Positions 42,333 to 52,340 of a DNA stretch of 64,000 nt are shown one piece after another. Position numbers and translations under genes: made by a program. The DNA comes from Polyangium spumosum (lineage in GTDB: Bacteria; Myxococcota_A; Polyangia; Polyangiales; Polyangiaceae): assembly GCF_009649845.1 (NCBI RefSeq), contig NZ_WJIE01000016.1, forward strand, positions 1 through 64,000, read 5' to 3'. Within the stretch, counting starts at the first letter, position 1. Every line of letters starts with the position of its first letter. Below the pieces are notes generated by a model. The model did no database searches. It was not told where the DNA came from and worked only from the letters and a program-made list of their open reading frames with translations.

Positions 42333-43160
42333 TCACGAGAGCTCCGCCATGCGCTCCTCGAAGGCGCGCAGGTTCGGCCTCCCCGCGCCGCGATCGTAGA
42401 CCGCGAAGACCACCCGATCGAAGGCGCCCTCGAAGCGCGGGTGCACGATCCACCGGGCGAACACGTCCGCGACCTCGCGCGGATCGTTGCGGAACACGCC
42501 GCACCCCCAGGCGCCGAGCACGAGGGTGCGGTGGCCGTAGAGGGCCATCGCCGCGAGCACGTACGCCGCGCGCCGCTCGAGGGCCTCGCGGATCGCGGGG
42601 CCGGCCTTCTTGTCGCGGCGTAACGCCTCGCCGGCGTTCGGCGCGGGCGCCGTGACGATCGACAACGTGAACGGCGCGTCGAGCAGCACGAGGCGTTCGT
42701 CCCGGAAAAACGGCACGTCGGGCGAATAGATGAGGTGATCCGTGTAGATCATGGAGTCCGTCGCCCGGTTCACCTCGTAATACCGGGGCTGCCGGAGGAG
42801 GCAGGTATAAAGCGCCGAGCACCTTGCGAGGTCCTCCTCCTGGGCCTTGGCGCCACTCAGGAACCCGCCGCCCGGGTTCTTCGCGGACGCGAAATTGAGC
42901 GCGGCGACGCGCGCCTCCCCCTCGCCCACGAGCCTTCGGCCCGCCACCGCGGTCGTCTCGTCCGTCACCTCCACGCGCGCCCGCCCCGCGCGGCGCTCGC
43001 GTGGCTCGGCATTCGCGAGGCTGCCCGGCGCGTGAAGCACGGTCCCCGCCGCGGCCGCTTCCACGAGGGGGCCGATTCGCACACGGACGCCCCCCGCGCT
43101 CTCGTATTCGCCCCTCGCCACGATGTCGAGGGTCTCCGTCGCGACGCTCGCGAGCTTCAT
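42333..43160 (-). CDS. TIGR02452/PARG-type macrodomain protein
   Basis: The 275-residue protein (ATG 43160; ATG 43202 is possible) has the poly(ADP-ribose) glycohydrolase signature: GGG at 97-99 (NPGGGFLSGAKAQEEDL) and the catalytic QEE at 107-109, followed by ARCSALYTCL. Bacterial PARG-like proteins remove ADP-ribose chains or modify ADP-ribose metabolites. It is intact. It is divergent from the VIT-VWA lipoprotein gene. Confidence 0.85.
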   Translation of the reverse strand: MKLASVATETLDIVARGEYESAGGVRVRIGPLVEAAAAGTVLHAPGSLANAEPRERRAGRARVEVTDETTAVAGRRLVGEGEARVAALNFASAKNPGGGFLSGAKAQEEDLARCSALYTCLLRQPRYYEVNRATDSMIYTDHLIYSPDVPFFRDERLVLLDAPFTLSIVTAPAPNAGEALRRDKKAGPAIREALERRAAYVLAAMALYGHRTLVLGAWGCGVFRNDPREVADVFARWIVHPRFEGAFDRVVFAVYDRGAGRPNLRAFEERMAELS

Positions 43161-43261
43161 GCCTCCGAGGATACGCGACACGCGCGGCGGCGAAAAGGCC
43201 ATCCGCTGGATCCGTCGATCTTCCTGTAAGTGCCGGCGCGCGCTTCCGTTATGCTCGGGCC

Positions 43262-46200
43262 ATGACCTCACGTGCGCGTGCTCTCCTCGTGCTCCTCGCG
43301 CTCTTCACGACGCTCGCCCCGAGCGCGGGCGGATGCGGCGGCGCCTCGGCTCCTCCCTCGATGGCAGATGCGCCCGCGGGCGCGCCGGCCGCGGAGGGCG
43401 CGCCCGCGCCGTACGATTCGACGGAGGCGGAGTCCGCTGCCCCGTCGCGAGGAGCCGAAGCCGAGGAGGCGAGCGCGCCGTCGCCGATGGCGCAGGCCGC
43501 TCCCCGCGCGCCCGCGGCCGCGCCGGGCGGCGGCGCAGCCCCGCGCGTGGTGGCCGACGAGAAGGCCGGCGCGAAGGAAGAGGCCGCGGCGAAGCCCAAG
43601 CCCGCCGCGGGATCGGCCGAGGCGACCACGTGGAAACGCGCGGAGAGCGGGGCGCACGCGGTGCGCGTCGAGATCGGCGATCACGAGGCGCTGCCGGTGC
43701 GCAGCGTGCAAACCAAGGTCGCGATCGACGGCTCCATGGCCCGCGTCGTGCTCGACATCGTGGTCAAGAACAACCGCGCCCAGACCTACGAAGGCACGCT
43801 GAAGCTCCGCCTGCCCGTGGGCGCGTCGCCGTATTATTTCGCCTTCGGGCAGGACGCGATGGCCATCGCGGGTGACGCGGCGCCGGCGTTTTTCCCGGCC
43901 GAACGGGCGCGCGGCATGGGCAGCGATCCGCTCGAGATCCGGCGCGCGCGGCAGGACGCCTGGCAGGGCGTGAAGGAGGCGCGTATGGTGCCGAAGGAGA
44001 AGGCCGCGCTCGCCTACACGCAGACCGTGCGCCGCAACGTCGATCCGGCGCTGCTCGAGTGGGCCGGGCCGAACGTCTTCAACACCCGCGTCTTCCCGCT
44101 CGTCGCCGGCAAATCCCACCGCATCGTCCTCGGCTACGACGTGCCGCTGACGCGTATCGGCGAGGACCTCGAGTACAGCTTCGATCTGCCCGAGAACGTC
44201 GGCAGCAAGGCGATCGACTTCGCCGTCGCGGCCCCGCAGGGCGCGGCCGTCGAGGTCACGCCGAAGTCCCAGCCCTTCTCGGGCCCGGACAAACGGTTCT
44301 ATCGCTTCGACGATCCGTCCGGAAAGACCGTCACGCTCCGCATCAAGAAGCCCGCCTCCACGCACCTCGTCGCCACGGACGCCGCGACGGGGCCGTATTT
44401 CACGGCCGACATCGCGCCGCAGTTCCCCGCCACGGCCGCGGCGAAGGGCGAGGAGGCCGCGCTCTTCCTCGTCGACACGTCGCTGTCCTCGAACCCCGAT
44501 CGCATGAACGTCTGGCTGAAGCTGCTCGACGCGATCCTCACGAACAACGAGGACTCGATCAAGCGCTACAACGTCCTCTTCTTCAACGTCGAGCAGAGCT
44601 TCTGGAAGCCGAGGTTCGTCACGAACGACGCCGCCTCGCGCAAGGAGCTCCAGGCCTTCGCCGCGAACCTCGCGCTCGAAGGCGCGACCGATCTCGGCGC
44701 GGCGCTCGGTCGGGCCGCGAGCGCGCAGGGCGCCCCGCAATACGACGTCTTCCTCCTCAGCGACGGCGCCGCGACCTGGGGCGAGCCCGACGCGCAGACC
44801 ATGACGCGGCGCCTGCAAAAAACCGCGGTCCGCTCGATTTACGCGTATCAGACCGGGCTCGCGGGCACCGATGTCGATGCGCTCACGCGGCTCACGCGCG
44901 AGACCGGCGGCGCGCTCTTTTCGGTCACCGGCGACGCCGAGGTGCAGAAGGCCTCGACCGCGCACAAGAGCCGCCCCTTCCGCCTGGTCTCGGCAAAGGT
45001 CTCCGGCGGCGCGGACATCCTCTTCGCCGGCCGCCCCCGCTTCGTATTTCCCGGCCAAACCTTGCGCGTCGCCGGCCGCGGCACGCCCGACAAGGACGCC
45101 GCCCTGGAGCTCACGCTCGAATCGGGCAGCGGCACGCAGGTCGTCAAGGCCCCCCTCGGCCAGGCCATCACCTCGCCGCTCGCCATTCGTGGCTATGGCC
45201 AGATCGCTGTCGCGCAGATCGAGGAGCTCGCCCCCGCCACCGAGGTCATGGCGAAGGCCTACTCGATCCACTTCCGCGTTCCCGGAAAAACTTCGTCGCT
45301 GCTCATGCTCGAATCCGAGGCCGACTACCAGCGCTTCGGCATCGTGCCCGAGGACTTCGCGCGCACGATCAAGTCTGCGGCGGCCTCGCGCGTCGTCGAG
45401 GACACGCTGGCCCTCTCGGCCTCCGCGCTCGGGAATCCCAAGGCCACGTTCCTGCGCTGGATCGACGGTCTACCCCAGACCCCCGGCGTGAACGTCGCCG
45501 TGCCCACGGGCTTCCGCCGCGCCCTCGATCAGATGCCCGAGGAGAGCTTCCGCGTCGACGCGGCCCCGCTCGTCGTGAAATCCCGCGACAAGAAATCGAT
45601 CCCCGCCCCCGTGCTCGCCGATCTCGCCGCGCACAAGCTCGATTACGATCGCATGGCGACCGAGGCCGAGCGGCGGCGGAGGTCGCTCGGGCCCGGCGAC
45701 GCCTTGAAGGCATTGAGCTCGCTCGTCGAGGAGAACCCCGGCGACGCCGTGCTCGCGCGTGACATCGGGGTCACCGCCATGAGCTTCGGCCTCCCCGCGG
45801 ACGCCTTCCACCTCTTCCGCCGCGTCGCCGCGTCGCGCCCCTACGAGCCGCAGACCTACCGTGCCATGGCGCAGACCCTCGCGCGCCTCGGCCGCGCGGA
45901 CCTCGCGATGGCCTATTTCGAGGTCGGCCTGGCGGGGCGGTGGGACGCGCGGTTCGGCGAGTTCCGCAAGATCCTCGCGCTCGAATACTTCGACCTGCTC
46001 CAGCGCGCGGCGCGCGGCGACATGAAGACGAGCATCCCCGAATACGTCAAGAGCCGCCTGCCCCAGGTGGCCCGCGAGACCCAGCTAAAGAGCGCCGATC
46101 TCGTCGTGATGATCACGTGGAACACGGACGCGACCGACATCGACCTGCACGTGACCGAGCCGAGCGGCGACGTCTGCTATTATGGCAACCGCCAGACGCA

Positions 46201-46507
46201 GATCGGCGGCCAGCTCACCCTCGACGTCACGCAGGGCTACGGCCCCGAGATGTACGTCCTGAAAAACGCGAGGGACGGGCGTTACAAGATCCAGGCCCAT
46301 TACTTCGCCTCGGACCGGAACCGCGCCTCGACGCGGACGAAGGTGCAGGTGATCGTCTTCGAGGATTTCGGCACGAGCGCGCAAAAGGCGACCGAGAAGG
46401 TCGTCACGCTCGAGTATGGCAAGCAGAAGCACGATCTGATCGAGGTGCTGCGCAAGGCGCGGCCCGGCCAGAAGCCGAAGTCGACGCTGGAGATCGCGGG
46501 CCCCTGA
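43262..46507 (+). CDS. VIT and VWA domain lipoprotein with C-terminal DUF2135-like domain
   Basis: ATG 43262 opens a lipoprotein signal (lipobox AGGC) and a long Ala/Pro linker to about residue 125. The 1081-residue protein has a VIT domain (about 140-330), a VWA domain with the metal-site motif D405-T-S-L-S, a TPR-like stretch (about 800-880) and a C-terminal DUF2135-like domain (WNTDATDIDLHVTEPSGD onwards). Such proteins act in surface adhesion or protein interaction; the exact function is unknown. A long frame upstream (from 43001) is not coding. Confidence 0.88.
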   Translation: MTSRARALLVLLALFTTLAPSAGGCGGASAPPSMADAPAGAPAAEGAPAPYDSTEAESAAPSRGAEAEEASAPSPMAQAAPRAPAAAPGGGAAPRVVADEKAGAKEEAAAKPKPAAGSAEATTWKRAESGAHAVRVEIGDHEALPVRSVQTKVAIDGSMARVVLDIVVKNNRAQTYEGTLKLRLPVGASPYYFAFGQDAMAIAGDAAPAFFPAERARGMGSDPLEIRRARQDAWQGVKEARMVPKEKAALAYTQTVRRNVDPALLEWAGPNVFNTRVFPLVAGKSHRIVLGYDVPLTRIGEDLEYSFDLPENVGSKAIDFAVAAPQGAAVEVTPKSQPFSGPDKRFYRFDDPSGKTVTLRIKKPASTHLVATDAATGPYFTADIAPQFPATAAAKGEEAALFLVDTSLSSNPDRMNVWLKLLDAILTNNEDSIKRYNVLFFNVEQSFWKPRFVTNDAASRKELQAFAANLALEGATDLGAALGRAASAQGAPQYDVFLLSDGAATWGEPDAQTMTRRLQKTAVRSIYAYQTGLAGTDVDALTRLTRETGGALFSVTGDAEVQKASTAHKSRPFRLVSAKVSGGADILFAGRPRFVFPGQTLRVAGRGTPDKDAALELTLESGSGTQVVKAPLGQAITSPLAIRGYGQIAVAQIEELAPATEVMAKAYSIHFRVPGKTSSLLMLESEADYQRFGIVPEDFARTIKSAAASRVVEDTLALSASALGNPKATFLRWIDGLPQTPGVNVAVPTGFRRALDQMPEESFRVDAAPLVVKSRDKKSIPAPVLADLAAHKLDYDRMATEAERRRRSLGPGDALKALSSLVEENPGDAVLARDIGVTAMSFGLPADAFHLFRRVAASRPYEPQTYRAMAQTLARLGRADLAMAYFEVGLAGRWDARFGEFRKILALEYFDLLQRAARGDMKTSIPEYVKSRLPQVARETQLKSADLVVMITWNTDATDIDLHVTEPSGDVCYYGNRQTQIGGQLTLDVTQGYGPEMYVLKNARDGRYKIQAHYFASDRNRASTRTKVQVIVFEDFGTSAQKATEKVVTLEYGKQKHDLIEVLRKARPGQKPKSTLEIAGP

Positions 46508-46522
46508 AGCGGTTGCCTCGAT

Positions 46523-49053
46523 TCAGGGGGATTGCAGGAGGTTCGATTCGTCGATCCCGAGCTGCAGGATGCCCGCCGGCCCCGCCGGGACGTAGACCTG
46601 ATCGTCGACGATCCGCGCGGGGCCCGTCCCGTGATACCAGTACCAGGTCTTGAAGAACGCCTGCGCGCGCGGCGCCCCCGGGTCGTCGAGGTCCACCAGC
46701 ACGAGCCCGTTGTACGTCCGGAGGAACGCGCGTTTCTGCTCGACGTGCTCCAGCGTGAGGGAGGTCGGCAAGGGCGTGGTCGAGAGCTCCACGAAATCGT
46801 CGCCGTCCGGGCGAGGCGCGAAGACGGAGAACGACGGCTCGATGGACGTGCCATAGAAATAGCTGTACGGCTGCCATTGCAGGCCATGCACGGCGACGGG
46901 GAGGCCGCCGTCGTCGACGCCGATCGATCTCACGCGGCGGAACGGCAGGTGCTCGTAGTTCTGCAGGTACGCGAGGTCCTCGTGGAGCTCGAGCCTGGCG
47001 ATCGCCGAATCCACGAACTGCTGGCCCCACGCCTTGTCGTGCGTGAAGAGCGTCGAGCCCTGCTTGGCGACGAGCTCACCCGGGACGTTGATCGCCGGGC
47101 CGAGCGCGGGGGCCGCGGGGTCCGTGAAATCGACACGACGAACGAACTATTGCGCGTAAGGCCGAGGATCCAGCGGCAGCTCGACCGGACGCTTGAGGGT
47201 GACGTAGAGCGATCCGTCGTCGTCGAGCAGACGTACGGCGTGGTCCTCCACGGGGGTCTGGAGGACGCCCCCGATCTTCGGATTCGTGGGATCCGAGAGG
47301 TCGAGCGCCTCGAACGAGTATCGCGTCCTCACGCGGCCATGAGACGTGTCGTAGCAATAGCTGGACGTATTCGAGCTCGGATCGCCGGGGTACGGCGCGC
47401 AGGACGACTCCGCGTCCTCGTGGTCCGTGCAGGAGGCGAAGCCGCCCACGCAATAAGGGGCCTTGCCATCGATTTCGTAGCAGGTCCGCTCGCCGACGTC
47501 GTACGTGCAGCCCTCCTCGCCGAGGCAGTCGGCGGTCGTCGAGACGTACTTCCAGCAAGTGTTCACGTGAAACGGCTCACCCCACACGCTCTCGATGCTC
47601 GTGAAGACGAGGGAATCGCCGACCACGCGGACGGCGGGGCCGTAGATGTCGCCGAAATACAGATTTCCCGCGGCGGGCAGCTCCGTCGTGACGAGCGAGC
47701 CCACCTGCGTGGGATTCGTGGGGTCCGAGAGGTCGAAGACCTGCACGGTGGTCTCGTAATTCGGCCAGCCGTTCGGGACCGATTTCACCGAAACCATCTC
47801 GTCGCCGACCTGGAAGAGCTCCGCGCCCTCGGGCACTTCGAAGCTCGCGACGGGCTGGGCGACGTCGACGTCCCCGCCCCTGGGGACGATCTCCACGGTC
47901 TTCGGGCCGTTCGGGTCCCACCACCAGTAATACCAGTTCGGCTCCTTCACCCGGGCGATGTACGCATCGCCGATCGGAAACACCTGGCTGTACTCGGGCG
48001 CGAGATCGAGCTGGTCCCGGAGCCGGAGAAAACACGCAGCACGTCGCCGCGTAGATCCATGTGAAACTGCGAGCGCACGAAGCCCGGGACGGTGATCTCG
48101 TCGCGCAGGGTCATCGAACCGTCGATGTTCGAGATGTCGACGACCGCGACCTGGCTGCTCTCGTTCACCCAGGAGGCGTTGCCGCGGGCCACGAGCAGGA
48201 CGTCACCCTCCGCGTGCACGTCCGTCACGTCGCCGCCGAGCGTGATCTCCGATTTCGAGACGAGCTTGTTCGGAGCGACGTCGAAGCTCTTCACCGTGCT
48301 CTTCAGCACGTAATCCCAGCCGTTCGGCGTCTGGTTGTACTGCCATTCGCTCGCGGCGACGTAGAGCGAGTCCTTGTCAGCGCCGTTCGCATACCGGCTC
48401 GTCTGGATGTTGCCCGGAATGTAACGCTGCGAGAGGAGCTTCGGGTGCTGCCGATCGGCGATGTCGACGAGGAGGATGGTCCCGCCCGTCCGGTCCTTCA
48501 CGATGAACTTCTCGGGGTGCCCCTCGTAGCCGGACCACTCGTTGAGCAGGATGACGGCGCGATCGCCGTCGACGTACATCTCGACCGGCCTGCCGTGGAC
48601 GGGCAAACGCCCGATGATCTCCGTATTCGAGAGGTCGCTGATGTCGATGACCTGCAGGCCCCGATAAAGATTGAGGTTGAGGAGCACGCCGTCGCCGAGG
48701 ACGCGGTAGATGTCGCCCTCCTCGAGCTCGCGCTCTTCCTCTTCTTCTTCTTCCTCTTCTTCCTCCTCTTCGCCCCATTGCAGCCAGGGCTCGTCGGCCG
48801 AGAGGAACGACGTGGCGCCTTGCGGCGGCGTCGGCGGCGGCGCGGGGCGCGCTCCGGGGCCCGTGGACAGCGGCGGGAGCGGCCGGGCGTCGCGGGGCTC
48901 GTCGCCCTGCGGGGAGGGCACCGGTTCGAGGTCGACGTCGCTGCGACCCGCGAGGGATTCCCCGCTCGGCTCGGACGCGCAACCGGCGAACACCACCACG
49001 AGCAGGGAGCCACAAAGCCCGGCGCAAGAGAAGCCGGCCTTTCGAGAACGCAT
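46523..49053 (-). pseudogene. Beta-propeller lipoprotein gene, broken by a frameshift and an amber codon
   Basis: The original product was a lipoprotein (lipobox FAGC) of about 843 residues with an acidic Glu-rich stretch (12-13 Glu, encoded by GAA/GAG repeats at about 48730-48775) and beta-propeller repeats (VIDISDLSNTEIIGRLPV, VFDLSDPTNPTQVGSL, DLSDPTNPKIGGVL, DFTDPAAPALGPAI). Two lesions interrupt it. One base is missing at about 48017-48018, where the frame SGSG must continue as DQLDLAPEYSQVFPIGD. An in-frame TAG at 47147-47149 follows PYAQ, after which the sequence still reads as propeller to a stop at 46523. Both flanks remain similar and intact. It is either a recent pseudogene or has sequence errors. 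Confidence 0.8.
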
Positions 49054-49173
49054 GACCAACGTCCTTTCCGGAAATCTGGATGGACCCACGAAATCTCGAA
49101 GATCTAACCCAGTCCGGGGAGCTTGGTCAAGCGGGATGCCCGCCAACCATCACGTCGACAATGTGCTGCCCAT

Positions 49174-50748
49174 TCAAGGGTGAACGTACAGGAGCGTGCC
49201 GCCGGCGGGTGTCATCGCGCCGTGCCACGCGGGCGGCACGGGCGGATCGGTGAATTCGAAGAGCCAGGCCGCGTCCGCGGGCGAGACATTCACGCAGCCA
49301 TTGCTGCGGGCCTTGCCGAATTCGTCGTGCCAGTACGCGCCGTGAATGGCGTAGTTCTGGTGGAAGTACTGGACGTAAGGCACGTCGTGCAGCTCGAACG
49401 CGGCCTCGCTCGCGGGATCGCCGTCCATCGTCGCCGTCACGTGCTTCGATTGCACGAAAAATGTGCCCTGGACCGTCGCGCCCGTCGTCTCCGGATCGGA
49501 GAGGCCACCCCTGCCCGTGGAGACGAGCGTGGCGAAGACAGGGGTCGTCCCCTCGTAAGCGACGAGCATCTGGAGCTCGATGGAGATGTCGATCCAGCGC
49601 TTGCCGCGCCTGGCGTGGCCCCAGAGATCCTGCCCGAGCCGGCCGATCCGCAGGCTGCTCGCCGCGAGCCACACACCCTCGGTGGTCTCGAGGTACGCCG
49701 CGAGCGCCTCGCCGGGTTTGCCCTCCACGCGGTGCGCGCCGCCGCTCGACGCGTGTCCCGTGAGCACCCAGCCGCTCCGGAAAGGGACGTACTCCGCGGG
49801 CCGGAGCTTTCCCTCTTCGTCGGGCCGGAGCGCGCGGAGCCCCTGGTGCATGACGAAGGCCGGCACGCCCGGGGCCTTGAAGACGACGCCGCGTAATTCC
49901 GAGAGGTGCGCGGGGCGTGTGCGATCGATCGGGACGAGGTCGAGCTCGGTCGTGAGGCCGAAGCGTCGCCCCGTCCAGTCGAAGGTGGCCATGAGCCCGA
50001 ACGCCGAGCGAGCCTTGGCGCGGCCGCGGTGCGCGTGGAAACGGACTTTTTCCTCCGCGCCGGCGGGCTTGGGCAAATCGCGGCCCGATTGGAGGAAGGG
50101 GGAGACGGGATCGGCCTCGCCGATCATCCTGCCAATCTCCTGCACGATCCATTCATTCATGCCCCGGGCGCCGAGGGGGCGGCCCTCGACGGTGCGCTGC
50201 TCCGCGGGCGTGGGGAGGTGGACGTAGAGGTGCGGCGGGGGGCTGCGCGAAACGACGTAATGGTAAGGAAAAGGCTCGCCCCGGCGCGGGCCGCGGACGG
50301 CGGCGAGGACGACGGGGTGGTCGACGTCGAGCGTCGCGCCGATGCCCACGCAGACGTAGCCGCGCGGGTGGATCCGATAAAAGCCGCCCTTGCACCGCTT
50401 GAAGCCGGCGGGCGCGGCGGCGCGGGGGACGACGGCGCCGGCGCGCAGGTAGCCGAGGCGCGTGGACTGGTAATCGGGCGCGATGTACACGAAATTGCGC
50501 ATCGCGATGCTGGCGAGCTCGTGGCCCTGGCCGGGCTCGAGGTCCGCCTGCGTGGGCCCCTCGGGCTCGGGCGCGCGCGCGGCCGAGGGCTCGGGCGGCA
50601 GCGGGAGCGTGGTCGCCGAGCCGAGCGGCGCCGGTGCCACGGCCGGATCGCGCCCCTCGACGGTGCGGCCCGGCGGCTCGTCCTGCGCGCCACACGCGGG
50701 CGACGCGGCGAGGGCCAGGACGAGCGCGGCGACGCGCACGCGCGGCAC
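49174..50748 (-). CDS. L,D-transpeptidase (YkuD) lipoprotein
   Basis: It cross-links peptidoglycan by L,D-transpeptidation or anchors lipoprotein to it. GTG 50748 is preferred: it opens a lipoprotein signal (lipobox SPAC, Cys 19), and a -10-like TATAGT at 50786-50791 (minus strand) would lie inside any longer frame. The 524-residue protein has the YkuD motif with catalytic C485 in SNGCVNV and an upstream His in AIHGAYWHDEFG. The N-terminal 300 residues are an unrecognised extracellular domain. The spacing His to SxGC is normal. Confidence 0.85.
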   Translation of the reverse strand: MPRVRVAALVLALAASPACGAQDEPPGRTVEGRDPAVAPAPLGSATTLPLPPEPSAARAPEPEGPTQADLEPGQGHELASIAMRNFVYIAPDYQSTRLGYLRAGAVVPRAAAPAGFKRCKGGFYRIHPRGYVCVGIGATLDVDHPVVLAAVRGPRRGEPFPYHYVVSRSPPPHLYVHLPTPAEQRTVEGRPLGARGMNEWIVQEIGRMIGEADPVSPFLQSGRDLPKPAGAEEKVRFHAHRGRAKARSAFGLMATFDWTGRRFGLTTELDLVPIDRTRPAHLSELRGVVFKAPGVPAFVMHQGLRALRPDEEGKLRPAEYVPFRSGWVLTGHASSGGAHRVEGKPGEALAAYLETTEGVWLAASSLRIGRLGQDLWGHARRGKRWIDISIELQMLVAYEGTTPVFATLVSTGRGGLSDPETTGATVQGTFFVQSKHVTATMDGDPASEAAFELHDVPYVQYFHQNYAIHGAYWHDEFGKARSNGCVNVSPADAAWLFEFTDPPVPPAWHGAMTPAGGTLLYVHP

Positions 50749-50888
50749 CTCGTCCTCGGGCGTTCGGCGCGGGTCCACGGCGGGGACTATACTCGATCCT
50801 CGCGCCACGCGCGGGGTTTGCCCGCGGAGCAGGAAGGTGGCATTTTTGTGCTGCCAGACGTGCTTCGGATCTGCTACCTTGACGTGGT

Positions 50889-51740
50889 ATGGATCCCAAG
50901 CCCGACCGGTCGAGGATGCTGCTCGCTCCGCCTCGTGATGGTGCGGTGCTGTCGTTCCCGCCGCCGGGCTCACGCCCGGGACGTTTCCCGCCGGTGGATG
51001 AGCACATCGTCGTGCCGGAGACGACGCGGGACGAGATGATCCGCGGCCGCAAGGTCGTCGCGCAGCCGGCGCTCGAGCCACACGCGGACCTGCAGACGAG
51101 CCTGGATTTCTTGATCCTCCCGCACGTTCGGCCGGGCTACCGGCCCTCGACGGAGCTGCTCACCCGCGTGTCCGAGGGGTCGAACTTCGCGACGGACCTG
51201 TCGATCCGGCGCGAGGGGCAGGATCCGGCCACGGGGCGGCGGTGGTTGGAGGAGATCTCGTTCGAGATCGTGAACGAGCAGAGCGTCCGCGACGTGCGCG
51301 AGAAGGCCGAGGATCTCGTCGAGCGTGGTGTGCGTCGCGTGTTCGCGATCTTCGTCAAGCGCCGCGAGGTCTGCGAGTGGTCGGCGCAAAAACGCGCATT
51401 CGTGCCGCTCCCGCTGGATGGCATGCTCGAAGATCCGTGCTTCGTGCGTCCCATTGCGGTGCGGGCGCTGCTCGACGTGCAGAATGCGGAGCGCGAGGTG
51501 GTCCGGGCGCTCGAGCGAAAAGGGAACGAAGAGCTCGAACAACTGAAGGAGAGCGCAGCCCAGAAGGGCCGCGAAGAGGGCCGCCGCGAGGTGCTCCGCT
51601 CTCTCCTCCGGGCGCGCTTCGGCGAGGTCTCGGCGGCGGTCGAGGCGCGGATCGCCGGGGCGACGTGCGCGACGCTCGACACGTGGACCCTGCGCCTGCT
51701 CTCCGCGACGACGCTGGACGACATCTTCGCCGAGCCCTGA
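50889..51740 (+). CDS. Uma2-like PD-(D/E)XK-fold protein
   Basis: The 283-residue protein has a Uma2/DUF820-like core: TDLSIRREGQ, then EISFEIVNEQSVRDVREKAEDLVERGVRRVFAIFV, where the Asp and Glu stand at the nuclease-motif positions. The C-terminus (from about 215) is a helical extension resembling DUF4351 of Rpn-type proteins. It is a putative nuclease or transposon-derived protein; such genes are numerous in myxobacteria. It is divergent from the L,D-transpeptidase gene, with a small hairpin (50810-50826) between. Confidence 0.75.
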   Translation: MDPKPDRSRMLLAPPRDGAVLSFPPPGSRPGRFPPVDEHIVVPETTRDEMIRGRKVVAQPALEPHADLQTSLDFLILPHVRPGYRPSTELLTRVSEGSNFATDLSIRREGQDPATGRRWLEEISFEIVNEQSVRDVREKAEDLVERGVRRVFAIFVKRREVCEWSAQKRAFVPLPLDGMLEDPCFVRPIAVRALLDVQNAEREVVRALERKGNEELEQLKESAAQKGREEGRREVLRSLLRARFGEVSAAVEARIAGATCATLDTWTLRLLSATTLDDIFAEP

Positions 51741-51768
51741 GCGCGTCGGTGAGGCACGATGGCTCGCC

Positions 51769-52334
51769 ATGCCTCGCGCCCTCGCCCTGCCCCTCACCCT
51801 CGTAACGCTGGTCCTCCTGCCCGCTTGTGGCCCGTCCGAGGCCTCCGGCGGAGGGGCAGCGCGCCCGACGACCTCTATCTCGTGGGCGAGAAGGGCACGA
51901 TCTGGCGCAAGAAGGGCGGGGCGTGGTCGCTCGTTTTGCCCGCGCCGGCGTCGGCGAAGCTGCTCACGGTGTCCGGGTGCGGGGCGAAGGAGGTGTACGC
52001 GGTGGGCGGCGCCGTCGTGCTCCGCTCGAGCGGCGACGGTTTTTCCGAATTGAACATTGATTTGACGAACCTCGTCAACGGCGTCGCCTGTGGGCCCTCG
52101 GGGTCGGCGCTCCTCGTGGGTGACGGCGGGCAAAAGCAGAGGCTCGTGAGCGGGGCGTGGATCGACGAGTTCGTGATCGAGCCGTACGACGACCTGCACG
52201 CGGCCTGGTCGGACGGGACCGGCTCGTTCTGGGCCGTGGGGGGTGACTTCCATGGCCCGAAGGCCGCGGGGGTGCGGCGCAAGGGCGTCGTCGCTCGATA
52301 TGGGCCGGGGACGGTCCCCGGCGACGTGCAATGA
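51769..52334 (+). pseudogene. Frameshifted lipoprotein gene with WD40/YCF48-like repeats
   Basis: The leader MPRALALPLTLVTLVLLPAC (lipobox, ATG 51769) is in one frame, and the folded part (DDLYLVGEKGTIWRKKGGAW and further repeats to 52334) is in another. The join is near 51846-51857 in GGCGGAGGGGCAGC, where one base is missing. Merged, the product would be about 188 residues of propeller-like repeats (VYAVGGAVVLRSSGDGF, SFWAVGGDF). Both halves are plausible coding. It is a pseudogene or contains a sequence error. Confidence 0.65.
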
Positions 52335-52340
52335 CGCGCC

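Noticed and set aside
50810-50826. Hairpin CGCGGG-GTTTG-CCCGCG between the L,D-transpeptidase and Uma2-like genes
   Set aside because: The stem is short, lies between divergent genes, and has no clear regulatory context; not called as a separate feature.
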